Shown here piece after piece: positions 23,072-34,806 of a stretch of DNA of 64,000 nt. A program made the translations under genes and the position numbers. Source of the stretch: Cryptomeria japonica. Lineage: Eukaryota > Streptophyta > Pinopsida > Cupressales > Cupressaceae. How positions within the stretch are numbered: position 1 is the first letter of the stretch; each line of letters opens with the position of its first letter. A model generated the notes under the pieces. The model was not told the DNA's origin, ran no database searches, and saw nothing but the letters and a program-made list of their open reading frames with translations. Where the stretch lies: contig NC_081412.1 in the NCBI RefSeq assembly GCF_030272615.1, positions 27,419,001 to 27,483,000 on the forward strand, written 5' to 3'.

Positions 23072-24210
23072 TGTTGCCTTCATGATGATTTTTGAATTGG
23101 ATGAATTTATGTATTGTCATTCATGGCAATATACACACACATATTTTCATATTGTCATAGTCATCTTAGTTAAGTCAAACTGGTACTACTCCTAAGTCTT
23201 CATATTGCAAACTAGTATCATATGTATAGAGAAGTCTAACTGGTATGAAGGTATCTAACTGATATATGTTGACAACCGGTATATGCAGTAAAGACAATTG
23301 GTTTTGGTCAATTCCACTGACACCAATTTTGAGATACATCGGAGAGAAGAAAGGAGGCGAATGGAGACAATCGGTCTGCGAGCTGGAAGTGGTTAACACT
23401 CAATCGGTATCGGTGTTCCAACTGGTTTCACTGATTGTGTGATGAGTTATCACCAGTCATGATGAGTTATCTCTAACTGACATTTTTGGTGATGATTTGT
23501 GAAGTGTTATGGAATATTGTCCAGATCACTGAACCTAGAAAATTGTGTTGAGGTTCTTGAGCCGACATGAAATCTAATGTCTATAAAAAGACATTGTGAT
23601 GAGTTATTTTGATATGTAAGATACAAGTGATGTTATGAGTTAGAGTTTATGCGAATTATTGAAGGAGTTGCAAAGTATGTCGGTGATGCAATATTGAGTG
23701 AGCAGAAAAGGATCTATACAAGAAGAATGTGTTATTCCTAGATCATACCACCTATTGTTTTCTAATCACTATAGTAGTTAAATCCCCTAACCAGGTAAGC
23801 TCTAACAAGATTCATTGTAGAAATCCTCTAACAAGGTGATTCATTAACTTGGATCTAAATCCTCCACTGAGGTTAGGTATAGCTCCTAACAGGGCTTTGG
23901 GATCTTTAATAGGATTCGCTCCTAGCAGAGCACTTTATAGACCTTAACCAGTCAATTACCTATTTCTGCAGATAGTTAACTTGTGAGTCCCATCTCACTG
24001 TGGTTTTTCTCATTTGGGTTTTCAATGTATAAACACTTGTTTTATGGTGAATGCTTTACTTGTTATGAATCCTTTTATAACACTTTGGATTGCACGCAAA
24101 GTCTTAAGTAAACCGGTTAATTATTTTTACCGATCTGGGTTTAAAGTCTTATTGTTTTTGCTATCACTAATTCAGCCCCCCCCCACTCTCTATGCTTTAT
24201 AAGTCTATCA
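23072..24210 (+). repeat. 5' LTR of the two-ORF element (1139 bp)
   Basis: Starts TGTTGCCTTCATGATG and ends AAGTCTATCA. It aligns throughout with 32101-33251. It carries a TATAAAAA at 23582-23589 and a poly-C run at 24177-24184 in the CT-rich block near the end. Confidence 0.92.
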
Positions 24211-24212
24211 AT

Positions 24213-24224
24213 TGGCATCAGATC
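24213..24224 (+). other. Primer binding site of the two-ORF element
   Basis: TGGCATCAGATC, two mismatches from the initiator Met consensus TGGTATCAGAGC, two bases after the LTR. Confidence 0.6.
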
Positions 24225-24272
24225 CTAACTTCCTTAAGGCTTAATCGCTTGGAAGGAAACCCTAAATACAAT

Positions 24273-25549
24273 ATGGGGGATATGAGTTATAGAGAGATGT
24301 CTAGAGTACTTGATGCAACTAGGGAAGAGATTGAAAATCTTCACAAGTAAAGAGGAGAGGGCTGACTAAGCAATTATTGGAGATCTATGACATCAGCTCT
24401 CCAGATGAGGCCAACATTGATGCACTAGATGAAGAAGTGGAGAAATGGAATGGTGAAAAACTTAACCTAAGGAGAGAACTTGAAGCCCTTATAATCCGTA
24501 TGAGTCAAGAACTTGAAGCAAGGAGGGCAGTTGAAGACCTAATCAAAGAGAAGGATCATGAGGTTTCTAAGATCAAGTATGAGAATGCAGCTTTGCATGA
24601 ACACTAGCATGGGGAGAAGGAAGAAAAATAAACATTACAGTTAGACCTTGAGATGGCAATGTCTCTTAGAGAGACTCTTACAAAGCATAATGAAGATCTT
24701 ACCAAAGAGCTTACTGAGGCTAATGGGAAACTTGACAAATTCAACAAGAGCTCCTCTATGTTGGGTGAACAGATCCAATCTCAGAGGATGAAAGGTGACA
24801 CATCTAGATTAGGATTCAATACATCTAAGAAAGGAGAATCTTCTAGTACCAAGAGCAACATGCATATAGGTAAAACTGCTCCTAAGGCTAAAAATACTAC
24901 CAGTAAGAAGGCTTACAAACTTGTTTTCTTTATCTATCACAAACCTGAACATACTGCTAATGTTTATAGAAGCGGATCTAATGAGAACATGGGCTATAAT
25001 GCTGATACTAGATATGTGTCTAGGAGATTTGAAGGTCATTGTTACACATGTAATATGTATGGACATAGATCAGTTGAATGCATATATGGAGCAAAAAATC
25101 TATTACCTCACATGAATCCAATACCTATTAGTATCTGGAGAAGGACATTTGACAACCGGAGAAACTTGAACTGGCAAAAACCCTATGTCAACCGGTTCGG
25201 TCCCTATGAGATGGAGAAGGTAACAAATGTGATTTGCACAATTTGAAATAACTATGGACATGTGGCTATGAACTGTAGAAGAAGAACTAGGAGAGGTAAT
25301 GCAGGACCTTGGAGAGCATCTAGAATGACCTTCTATCATTGTAACAAACCGGGACACATTACCAAGTTTTGCATAACTAAGAAGAACCAACCGGTAAATC
25401 ACTCTGAAGATCAGAAAGGAAAGCAGATGGTCAATGTTGAAGAAACCAGAGAAGAGATAAATAGGATTTAGAAGAACAAAAGTGAGGACAAGCCAGAAGA
25501 AGAATCAAACCCTTCACCAAGTGTGGAGAATGCTACACCGGTAAACTGA
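24273..25549 (+). pseudogene. Gag-like gene with four zinc-knuckle remnants
   Basis: The start ATG opens MGDMSYREMSRVLDATREEI. A long E/K/L-rich coiled-coil-like region (about 24380-24760) replaces the usual copia gag core. Four knuckle-like blocks follow: FFIYHKPEHTANVY (cysteines lost), CYTCNMYGHRSVEC (intact CCHC, about 25040-25081), CTI*NNYGHVAMNC (second C is TGA) and FYHCNKPGHITKFC (first C lost). The product would bind RNA and form particles. Stops at about 24349 and 24606 and frame changes show decay. The gene ends at TGA 25547-25549. The CCHC array ties it to retrotransposon gag, but I cannot place it in a named lineage. Confidence 0.8.
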
Positions 25550-28500
25550 GCTTTTCAACAAGCCTAACTGGAGCATATTGGTAAATCTACTTCTGGACCC
25601 CTTGAAGAGTGTATGGTAAGAGAGTTTTGCATTTTGAGTTGTAATATGAGAATTTTTTATATTATTATCTATCGATTTTCTAAGGATTAGCAACCGATTA
25701 TATACCTTTTGGTATAGGCAAGTTTGTTAAGTGGTAATTAGGGTTTGTTACCCTATCGATAATGTAATAAATGCAGTGGGTAAGTTAATAAAAGGAAGTT
25801 TCACTAAGTTATTTTTTCCCTAATTGTATTCGAAGAAGAATTTGTGAGCACTTGCAGAGCAAAACATAGCATTGTTAGCTGATTGAGAACAGATTTGTGC
25901 TACAGATTAAAAAGTTGAATCAGATTTGAAGATAAGGAAAGGCGAATCAGGTGTGCATATGAGAGAGCAATCGGAAACCCTACCAATGCAAAGGGAATAA
26001 GGTATTTTTGTTAATCGCTCTCTCGAATCAAGATTATCTAGAATGGCATCATCGTCTACACCAGCAAAGAGTTTTTTTATTACTACTGAAGCTATGAAGT
26101 CAACTAGAATGGATAAGATAGAGTCTTATAATGCATTGTCTCAAGTTCCACAAAGTGTTCTGATTAAAGGTGACTTGTCTAGTTACATAGATTGAAAAAT
26201 TGAGGATCTAGGGTCATTGGCAATCTATTCTCAACTTAAATCTCCATGTGACAAGAGCGGGGAAATCAAACCTGAATATATTAAGGTTTATGAAAAGGGT
26301 TTTCATAATGCGGCCTATTTTCTTGAAGATTTTGAGGAAGAACATATCAGGATTATCCTTAGTCATGTACATTGTGGGAACATGTATCTTGATAGATCTC
26401 ACACCATCACAAAGGAGGCTATTCATGTAGTAACTGGTTTTTGCCAAACCGGTGAAGTACCAAAATTGAGGACAATCTCAAAGGAGACTATTATTGCATT
26501 GACAAAAACCACTAATGATGGTCGTGCTATATCGGTCAATAACATTGCAGATCCAAGAGTCAGGTTTGCAACAATGGTTATTGGCTACCGGATATTCCAT
26601 TCTAGCAGGATGAACAGTGTACCATTTGTTGTTGTGCATGCCGCCTACAGGATGATGATAGAGGATGCAGATTATGATTTGTGTGAGGCAATGAGAATTC
26701 AATTGGTGTTGAACTTAGAATCAATTAAGAAGGACAATAGTCAAAAGTTTAAATATGGACAGCTATTGATTGGTCTATTCTTCTACTTTCAAAATTTATT
26801 CTAGGAATTGGTGACATGCAATGGTCTAAGGACATATTGTTTATTGAACCAAGTGTGGATATTCAACCGCCATCAAAAAAATAACACAAAGTTGAAAATC
26901 AACTACCACTGGTCTCTACAGCCACACAGGAGAAACAAATAGAGACAGAGAAAGATAAACTAGAGGAAACGGATGAAGAGAAGAAGACTAAAGTGAAAAA
27001 GGATGAAGAGGAGAAAGCAAAGAAGGAGAAAATAATAGTTGATGATGGTGATGACTCAATCAACATACAAGGTCCAATTGATCTGGACAAATTGAGTGCA
27101 TCTGAACTGATGGAGATTGCTACCGTTATGCAATCCAGGGCTCAAAAGAAAAGGTTGAAAGAGCAGAGAAAAGAAACAGAAACTATTTAAACTGTTGTTG
27201 ACATTCCTGTCAGGTCTCCTACCAGAGACTGACACTGGTAATTTGTCTACCCCTATTACCAAGCTTGGACAGTTGGTTGTTGATGCTACTGACCAACTGA
27301 AATCACTTGAAGAGGCAACACATGCCTTAGCTGAAAAAGGTTACATGAAGAAGAGGGGAGAGCAACTAATGTTAGATATTGATAAAGGCAAAATTGTTTT
27401 ATTAGTGAATAAAGATCTTTTGAGAACTGCTATTGAAAGTGGAGGTAAAATTTTGGCTAATATATGTAAAGTTTCATTTTTCTATTCTAATTTGAAGAAA
27501 AGGCGAGAAGATACAGAAAAGGAACTGGAGAGGATAAGTAATGCTTATATACCAGTACAAGATTCGGCTTTAGATTTTAGCAAATCGGTTGATGCATGGC
27601 AACATATGTTAGATGTTTATGATTTTGAATAGGTTAAGTGAATCAGATCCTTGAAAGAACTGAAGAACCAGTTGATTCCAAAAGTTGAAATCCTACAGAG
27701 GGCATACAAGGATTCAAAAGAGGTTTTGGCTACCCGGAGATGAGCATGGTGGATGCAATGGAAGAATTTTGTGCACAAATTATGACAAATGTTGAGATCT
27801 GTAGTACCCCTCCTCGATTGAACTTATTAGACTCATATTTTTCTATTGTTTACTTTCAGTGGATACATTGCCATTATGTGTTATTCAAACTTATATGACA
27901 TTATTTCATGCTTTATCTGGATATGAGATGCCAACTTTATTTACAATACTTCAGTACTTGTGATTTGTGGTATTTATGGATTATTGTTATGTACTGACAC
28001 TTCACTTTATCTATGCAATGTGTAATTATATGTTGTGTGTCTACGAGTGTATTGGATGCGAGGGGATGATTTTCCTTCACTCACTCCGATGAGACAGGAA
28101 ACGTCATGATTCTCCTTTGTCGGTGTGCGTGTCATTTTTTCTATATTTGTATATATGCATATGTGGTTCGATGATGCAGGTCATTGTAGGTACAAGTATC
28201 GGGTAGGTATGGGGTATTGTCTCCACCTGGCTTCACAGTTCTAAGCGTGCCTTATTTGTCCGATGGGAGTGGAGGAGATAGTGGTTGACCATAATTGCAC
28301 CTCAGTTACACTCTTGTGAGTGTCGTCAAACGGTCGTCCCTTTTGGTTTTGTTCAACCATCGAGTCAGTTTGTTTGACTTTTTTAGAGTCTTTGTTTGGG
28401 TCTTCTCGGTTCGTGTGCCCTAGTAGATTGGATTAATTAATTTAGTTTATGGCATCACTTTATAGTTAGCATATTTAATTTATGAATTATAATGCTTTAG

Positions 28501-29805
28501 TGATTATGAATTTAATTAATTAAGTGAAGTGATTAAATTTAGTTGCAAATTGCATTATATTAGAAATAAAAATTTATTTAAATTTAGTAGAAAATAAATT
28601 AATTGCATTTATTGTTCTCTAGATTTTTTAAAAATAAAATTTCCTTCCTTTATTAGTTTGCAAATTGCATGATTTTAGAAATATAATTTTATTTAAACCT
28701 TAGTGGGAAAATAAATAAAAATTAAATGCATTTATTGTTCTCTAGATTTCGAAAATAAATTAGAAATAAATAAAATCAAGTAGATTTACTTTCCTTAAAT
28801 ATTTGTTTTAAAAAGTTAATTAAATGGGAATGAGAAAAGAAAATAAAGGAAGGAAAGTAATGATTTTTTGGAAATTGCAATTTCATTTGTTTTTTTTTTT
28901 GTGGAAATTGAAAATAAAATAAAATCCTTTTAGTTTTTAAAATGGAATATTATATTTTGGAGAGGAAAATAATTTCAACCTAAAAAAAGGTTTAGGTTAA
29001 ATATATTTTTAAAAATTATTTGTGGGGGTTCACGGGAAGGAGGCAGTAGTTTGTAGGAAGAAATTTCAAAAAATTTTGGATGCATGTTGGAGAAGTAAGG
29101 ATCTGGAAGGAAGGATTGGCGTGGATATCTGATTGCAGGAGCTCTTCCTCAAGATCTTCTAGGAAAGCTTCCAAGGTTGAATAGCTTCTACCTGGTTATT
29201 TATTTATAATATTAGCTCAATATTTTTCCTTTCTCTGTAGTTTCTGGTGTGTATTGTAAAAAAAAAAAAAAATCTGGTTGAGTTGTGATTTTGGTTATGA
29301 TTAAATGTTTTTTTTATTATTTCCTTCCTGTGTCACTATCTAGCTTGATATTGTGAAATTGTAGGAGGTTATGCTGGCAAAATTTTGCCAAGTTTACCCT
29401 CCTTTGATTCAAATAAATTCTTCCTGTGTGTGTGATTGTGTTCTTCCTGTTTGTGAAAAGAAAAAAAGGAAAGGATTTAGAAATCTAGGTTAAAATTTAT
29501 TTCTTATGGTTTGTGTAAGAAGTTTTTTTTTCCCTTTTAAAGAAAGTTGGGTTTTTATCAATCACGTTTCTGTCTTAGAGTTTTGAATCTTTCGGCAAGA
29601 TTTATTTGCCAGTAAATGTTATGGAAGAAATTTAAGTAAATTTAATAAAAATAAAATAAAACTTTATTCTTTTTGTGTTTTGTTTATAGTCTGTTGTCTC
29701 AGAGTGTAGGGAGAGAGATTTTTTTATCTCTGTTTTTTATAGGAAAAAAAAAATTAAATTGAAAACAAATATAAAAAAAATAATTTAATGGGGGAGCCGG
29801 CAGCC

Positions 29806-29935
29806 TGCTACCCCACGCTAGCAGTGCTACCCCAAGGTAGCACCTGCTACCGTATGGTAGCAGTGCTACCGTAAAGTAGCACTTGCTATCGTATGGTAGT
29901 AGACTACCCTGTGGTTAGCCAGGGGCTACCGTAAA
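29806..29935. repeat. Array of 19-20-bp inverted-repeat units
   Basis: TGCTACC starts at 29806, 29825, 29845, 29864 and (as TGCTATC) 29884, a period of 19-20. Most units pair it with GGTAGCA or a close variant on the other side, so each unit can fold as a small hairpin. The last part (29900-29935) is more degenerate. Confidence 0.85.
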
Positions 29936-29973
29936 CTTTTAAAAAAATGCCTTCCTTGCAAATTTTTATTTCA

Positions 29974-29979
<6 letters not shown>

Positions 29980-30006
<27 letters not shown>
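29980..30006. repeat. TA microsatellite
   Basis: About 13 TA units in an AT-rich part of the large LTR. Confidence 0.95.
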
Positions 30007-31958
30007 GTTTTTCTCTTTAGCTTAATATGTTATTTTGGAGTATTATTATTTATTTTATTGGAAAATTAAATCTTCATTTTATAATATATATTTTAATTAT
30101 GATATAATTATATGGTTTATATTCGAATAATATATACTCATGTAATTATATTATATTATTATATATAATTTTAATTTGGAATTTAATTTATGTTATGAAA
30201 ATCATTTAATTGGGGGTATTTGTAAATCATTCTTGAACATAAGATTAGGGGGTTAATTTTAATGTGATTTGATATAGCCTTTTTGGACAAATGACAACAT
30301 TGAATTTCTTTTATTAATATAGTTGTATTTTCTTTTTCTCTGGAATATCTTTAATTGCAAGTATTTTATGCTTTTGACTGTTTAAAGAAAAGATTGTCTG
30401 TATTAGGATCTTAGTGTAAATGGTATTTGTAGTCAAAGCTTAATTTCATTGCAATTCTGGTTGAGTTGTCGTTATGTCGTATAATGGTTATACCCCTTGG
30501 TCAGGTGTTGTTGTGTAGACCTATTGATGTGAGCCATTGTGTGTTTTATTCCAAACGGTCAATCCTGGGTTTATGATTTGTGTATCCTTCACCTGTAGTT
30601 TGTCAGGATTAGATATGGCTGTCAGTTTTCACCATAGAGTTCTTGTAGAGAGACCATTCATGTTAGTGTCCTATGAGAGAGAGTGGATTTTGGGCGGGGG
30701 CCGCACCCAAAGAGGATGGCAGGATAACCCCTCGAAAGTCAATTAAGAAGTGATAACCTAATAATTGATTAGGGGGTGGGTAGCTAAAATATTTAATTAA
30801 GATAATGTGACTCGCACATGGTTGAGTGCTTGTATAGGCTCAGGATGGGGTGAGAAGGTTTGGAATGACAAACCTACCACCTTGTCTTCACGAAGGGATT
30901 GGTAGGGTCCGCATGATGCTTAGATGGATCTGGGGGTTCGGGAGAGGTTACCAAGATAACCCAGGATGGGGGTCGGAACCTATGGAGACCTACCTAGGGT
31001 AACCACCTTAAGTCATGTGATGACACTCTCTCCTTAGGGTCACTAGTGTTTGTGAGTTGAGTCACATGGGTTTTGCGGAGTTATGTTATACTATTGTACT
31101 TGTCTTGTTTTGCTTGCTTGAGTGTCTTCTTCTATCTCCCAGCACGGTGGGGTGGTTCCACTTTGGGATCACATGGTCGGGTGGTAGTGCCACTTCCCAT
31201 CGGATATCTTGTTCATACCTTCATGCAAGGATTGGCTTCACTAGTGTTTCTTGGTTCGCGACTCTTGTATCAGCTCATGTTCGAGATTATTGTATATTTG
31301 AGACCATGTGGTCATTGTATCAGTAAACTATGTAATTCTTGGCATTGTAACCTATGTATTCATTTGTATTATTGGAAGCCATGTAATTATTGAATATTGT
31401 AATCTTAATTTAATGGAATGTATGTTATTTCAGCTATCTTTCTTCTTATTTGTAAATGAATCATTGAAATAAAGATATTGTAACACTTTAAATCTTTCAA
31501 TATAGAATTCAATTTTATAAGAATGGTTTTATTAATTGCAATTGAATTTCCTAATTAGATGGATAATTGGATTAACCTTTTGTAGTTGTTTAGTTTCGAA
31601 GTAATCTTCGTTGGTAACCCTTTAGGATGTCATTGTTAGACTTCCACTTGTATAATTAAACGTGCAATGTTATAATTAATGCACTTAATCTTTAAAAAAA
31701 TAAATTATTTCACCTTTTAGTTGCCTAGATGTGTTGTTTCCCTATAGGGTTCCTGGCGGGGCATTACAAGATCACTGAAACATTGTTATAAACATGGGAT
31801 AATGATCCTGCACAGATGAAGATTCATTTCAGTGACATTTTCTTAAGAATTGCATTGTACACACCTTAAAAAACTCTTATATTTATATCTATGTACTTTT
31901 TGATGCAAATTTTGATGTAATATATATGTATTTTACTTTTCAATTTGGCATTGTTGTC

Positions 31959-32100
31959 AAAGGGGGGGTAGAAATATGTATGTAATGTGAAAATTTTGTA
32001 TGTACTGTTAACAGGGAGTCTATTCATTTTTGTAAGCACACTTAGTTGACAATCTGACAAAAAATTTCTAAGTGTTGTCATCAATGCCAAAGGGGTATTT
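31959..32100 (+). other. Two polypurine tracts of the two-ORF element
   Basis: aaaggggtattt at 32089-32100 directly precedes the 3' LTR. A second run, caaagggggggtagaaa, lies at 31958-31974, about 130 bp upstream. Both follow a ttgtca or gtcatcaatgcc context, suggesting a duplicated plus-strand primer region like that of Copia-1. Confidence 0.7.
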
Positions 32101-33251
32101 TGTTGGCTTGATGATGATTTTTGTATTGGATGACTTTATGTATTGTCATTGATGGCACATATACACACACACATATGTTCATATTATCATAGTCATCTTA
32201 GTTAATTCAAACTGGTACTACTCCTAAGTCTTCATATTGCAAACCGGTATCATATGTATAGAGAAGTCTAACCGGTATGAAGGTGTCTAACTGGTATATG
32301 TTGACAACCGGTATATGCAGTAAAGACAATTGGTTTTGGTCAATTCCATTGACACCAGTTTCAAGATACAACGAAGAGAAGCAAGGAGGAGAATGGAGAC
32401 AATCGGTCTGCGAGTTGGAAGCGGTTAACAGTCAACCGGTATCGGTGTTCCAACTGGTTTCACTGATTGTGTGATGATTTATCATCGGTCGTGATGAGTT
32501 ATCTCTAACCGACATTTTTGGCGATGATTTTTGATGTGCTGTGGAAGATTGTCCAGATTCACCGAACCTAGGAAATTGTGTTGAAGTTCTTGAGCCAACA
32601 TGAAATTTAATGTCTATAAAAATACATTGTGATGAGTTATTTTGATATGTAAGATGCAAGTGACGTTAAGAGTTAGAGTTGATGCGAATTATTGAAGGAG
32701 TTGTATAGTATGTCGGTGATGCAGTATTGAGTGAGCAAAAAAGGATCTATACAAGAAGAATGTGTTATTCCTAGATCATACCACATATTGTTTTCTAATC
32801 ACTACAATAGTTCAATCCCCTAACCAGGTAAGCTCTAACAAGCTTCACTGTAGAAATCCTCTAACAAGGTGATTCATTAACTTGGATCTAAATCCTCCAC
32901 TGAGGTTACCTTTAACCAGGTATATCTCCTAACAAGGCTTTGAGATCTTTAACAGGATTCGCTCCTAACAGAGCACTTTGTAGACCTTAACCGATCAGTT
33001 ACCAATTTTTGTAGATACTTAGCTTGTGAGTCCCATCTCACCATATTTTTTCCTAGTTGGGTTTTCCACATATAAACACTTGTGTTATGGTGAATGTTTT
33101 ACTTATTGTGAATGTTTTTATAACACTTTGGATTGCACACAAAGTCTTAAGTAAACTAGTTAATTATTTTTACCGGTCTGGGTTTAAAGTGTTATTATTT
33201 TTGCTATCACTAATTCACCCCCCCCCCTCTCAGTGCTTTATAAGTATATCA
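32101..33251 (+). repeat. 3' LTR of the two-ORF element (1151 bp)
   Basis: Starts TGTTGGCTTGATGATG and ends AAGTATATCA, followed by the TSD tctat. It matches 23072-24210 with moderate divergence and has a poly-C block at about 33219-33227. Confidence 0.92.
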
Positions 33252-34752
33252 TCTATGGAGGAAGACATGACAGCTTTGAAAAAGAATGATACATGGGATC
33301 TTGTACCATTTCTTGAAGGACGTAAGGTTGTTGGTTGTAAATGGGTGTTCAAGAAAAAGATTGGTTTAGATGGAAGCATTGAGAAGTATAAAGCGAGTTT
33401 GGTTGCAAAAGGCTACTCTCAAGTTGAGGGTTGATTATGGTGAGATATTTTCTCTTGTTGCAAAATGACATCCATTAGATTTTTTCTTTCTATTGTTCAT
33501 GCTTATGATTTAGAGGTTGAGAAAATGATTGTGAAAACTGATTTCCTTCATGGTAATTTGAAGGAGGATATTTATATGACACGGCCAGAGAACTATGTGG
33601 TGAAAGGTAAAAGTAATTTAGTCTGTAAATTGAAGGAGTCTTTGTATGACCTCAAACAAAGTCCTAGGATGTGGTACCAAAAATTTGACATATGTGTTGA
33701 GTTTGGGATTTGAGCATTCTAAATTAGATCATTGTGTTTATTATAATGATGATGGTGATCATTTCCTATACATTGCAGTATATGTTGATATGTTATTCAT
33801 TGGTAAAGGGAAAGGTATGATTTCAAAACTAAAGTCTTAGCTTGCTACAAAATTTGAAATGAAAGATCTTGGTGTAGAAAAAAATATTTTTGGGATGAAA
33901 ATTAGAAGAGATAAAGTAAACAGAAAGCTATGGCTAGGCCAAAGCAAATATGTGAATTCAATTTTATAGAGGTTAAACATGCAAGATTGTAGACCATTGT
34001 GTGTTCCTTTTACCATTGGAACAAACCTATCTATTTCAAATTGTCTTACATCTCCATTAGACATGAGAAGAGTGTCATACCAGAGTACAATTGGAAGTTT
34101 GATGCATGCTATAGTCTGTACTAGACCATACATTGCCCAAGTAGTGGGAGTTCTTTCCAGATATATGTCTATTTTTGGTAGAGTTCACTGGGATGTAGTC
34201 AAAAGAGTCTTCAGATATTTGAAGGGTACCTTAGAGTATTCTTTGTGTAATCATGGTAATTTGGTTGGAGATATGATTTCCCTTGATATTCATGGTTATG
34301 TGGATTCAAAATAGGTAGGTGATATTGATAGCAGAAGATCCACCAGTGCTTATGTGTTTACTTTACTTGGTGGTGTAATTAGTTGGATGAGTAAGTGACA
34401 AATTGTGGTTGTCCATGATAGAAGCAGCGTATATGACAGTTATTCATACTTGTAAAGAAGCCATTTGGCTTAACAGACTGTGTTCAAATATTGGAATAAA
34501 AAAAGGGTGTAGTGGTAGTTTATTGTGACAGTCACAGTGCAATATGCCTAGCTAAGAACCTGACATTTCATGCTCAGACCAAACAAATTGATGTTCGATA
34601 TCAATTTGTCAAAGATATGGTCGAAGATGGTATGGTGATGCTAGTTAAGGTAGATAATTTGATGAATGTTGCAGATTCTTTAACTAAGGTTGTGAGCACA
34701 AAGAAGTTCAAATGGTGTTCAGAGTCTATGAGCCTCATAGCCCCTAGCAATT
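33252..34752 (+). pseudogene. Copia-2 reverse transcriptase and RNase H
   Basis: After the TSD the frame continues MEEDMTALKKNDTWDLVPF and VGCKWVFKKK. RT blocks VKTDFLHGNLKEDIYM and YDLKQSPRMWYQKFD follow, then AVYVDMLFIG, where the catalytic YVDD has become YVDM. KYVNSIL and RYLKGTLEYSLC lead to RNase H (GYVDSK*VGDIDSRRSTSAY, later VVYCDSHSAICLAKN and DVRYQFVKDMV). Frames change near 33430, 33690 and 34400, and stops are scattered. The protein ends at TAA 34752-34754 after SESMSLIAPSN. Confidence 0.92.
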
Positions 34753-34806
34753 AAATTATTGTGTTGATACTCCCTTTTCTCTTGCAAGGTGTTCGAAAAG
34801 TGGGAG

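Larger units (their letters stand above)
27800..31768 (+). repeat. Solo LTR or LTR-like insertion of 3969 bp
   Basis: Ends are TGTAGTACCCC and GGGGCATTACA, inverted with two mismatches over 11 bases. A perfect TSD agatc occurs at 27795-27799 and 31769-31773. Removing the insert restores the second ORF of the host element. I see no gag or pol. The interior is strongly AT-rich (28430-30420) with poly-A/T runs, a hairpin array (29806-29935), a TA microsatellite (29980-30006) and a GC-richer segment (30640-31320) with no recognised gene. The length is within the range of the large LTRs of some plant gypsy elements; a LARD-like unit is an alternative. Confidence 0.85.
26043..31869 (+). pseudogene. 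Second ORF of unknown function, split by a solo LTR
   Basis: The start ATG opens MASSSTPAKSFFITTEAM. The first part (26043-26804) is one frame with a single TGA at 26193. It has a globular look and includes the segments VHCGNMYLDRSHTITKEA, RVRFATMVIGYRIFH and KFKYGQLLIGLFFYF. A shift at about 26790 leads to GIGDMQWSKDILF, then an extremely E/K-rich stretch (26940-27050) and a coiled-coil-like helical part (27195-27632). The frame resumes across the insertion at 27800-31768: ...FVHKL/MTNVE joins ITETLL and then PAQMKIHFSDIFLRI, ending TAA 31867-31869. Total coding length without the insert is roughly 600 codons. I do not recognise the family. It sits where pol would be but has no RT, protease or integrase motif. 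Confidence 0.7.
23072..33251 (+). mobile_element. Non-autonomous LTR retrotransposon with gag-like gene plus a second, unknown ORF (10,180 bp)
   Basis: Two LTRs (23072-24210 and 32101-33251) flank an interior with a primer site, a multi-knuckle gag-like gene, a second large ORF and polypurine tracts. A perfect 5-bp TSD, tctat, occurs at 23067-23071 and 33252-33256. I found no protease, RT or integrase in either strand of the interior. The element would need enzymes from a relative to move. Its second ORF is split by a 3969-bp solo LTR (27800-31768), so the element itself is about 6.2 kb. It sits in Copia-2 at the junction of integrase and RT. Confidence 0.9.

Noticed and set aside
30537-31393. 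Open frames in the GC-richer part of the 4-kb LTR
   Set aside because: Short overlapping frames in several phases with no recognisable domain; likely chance.
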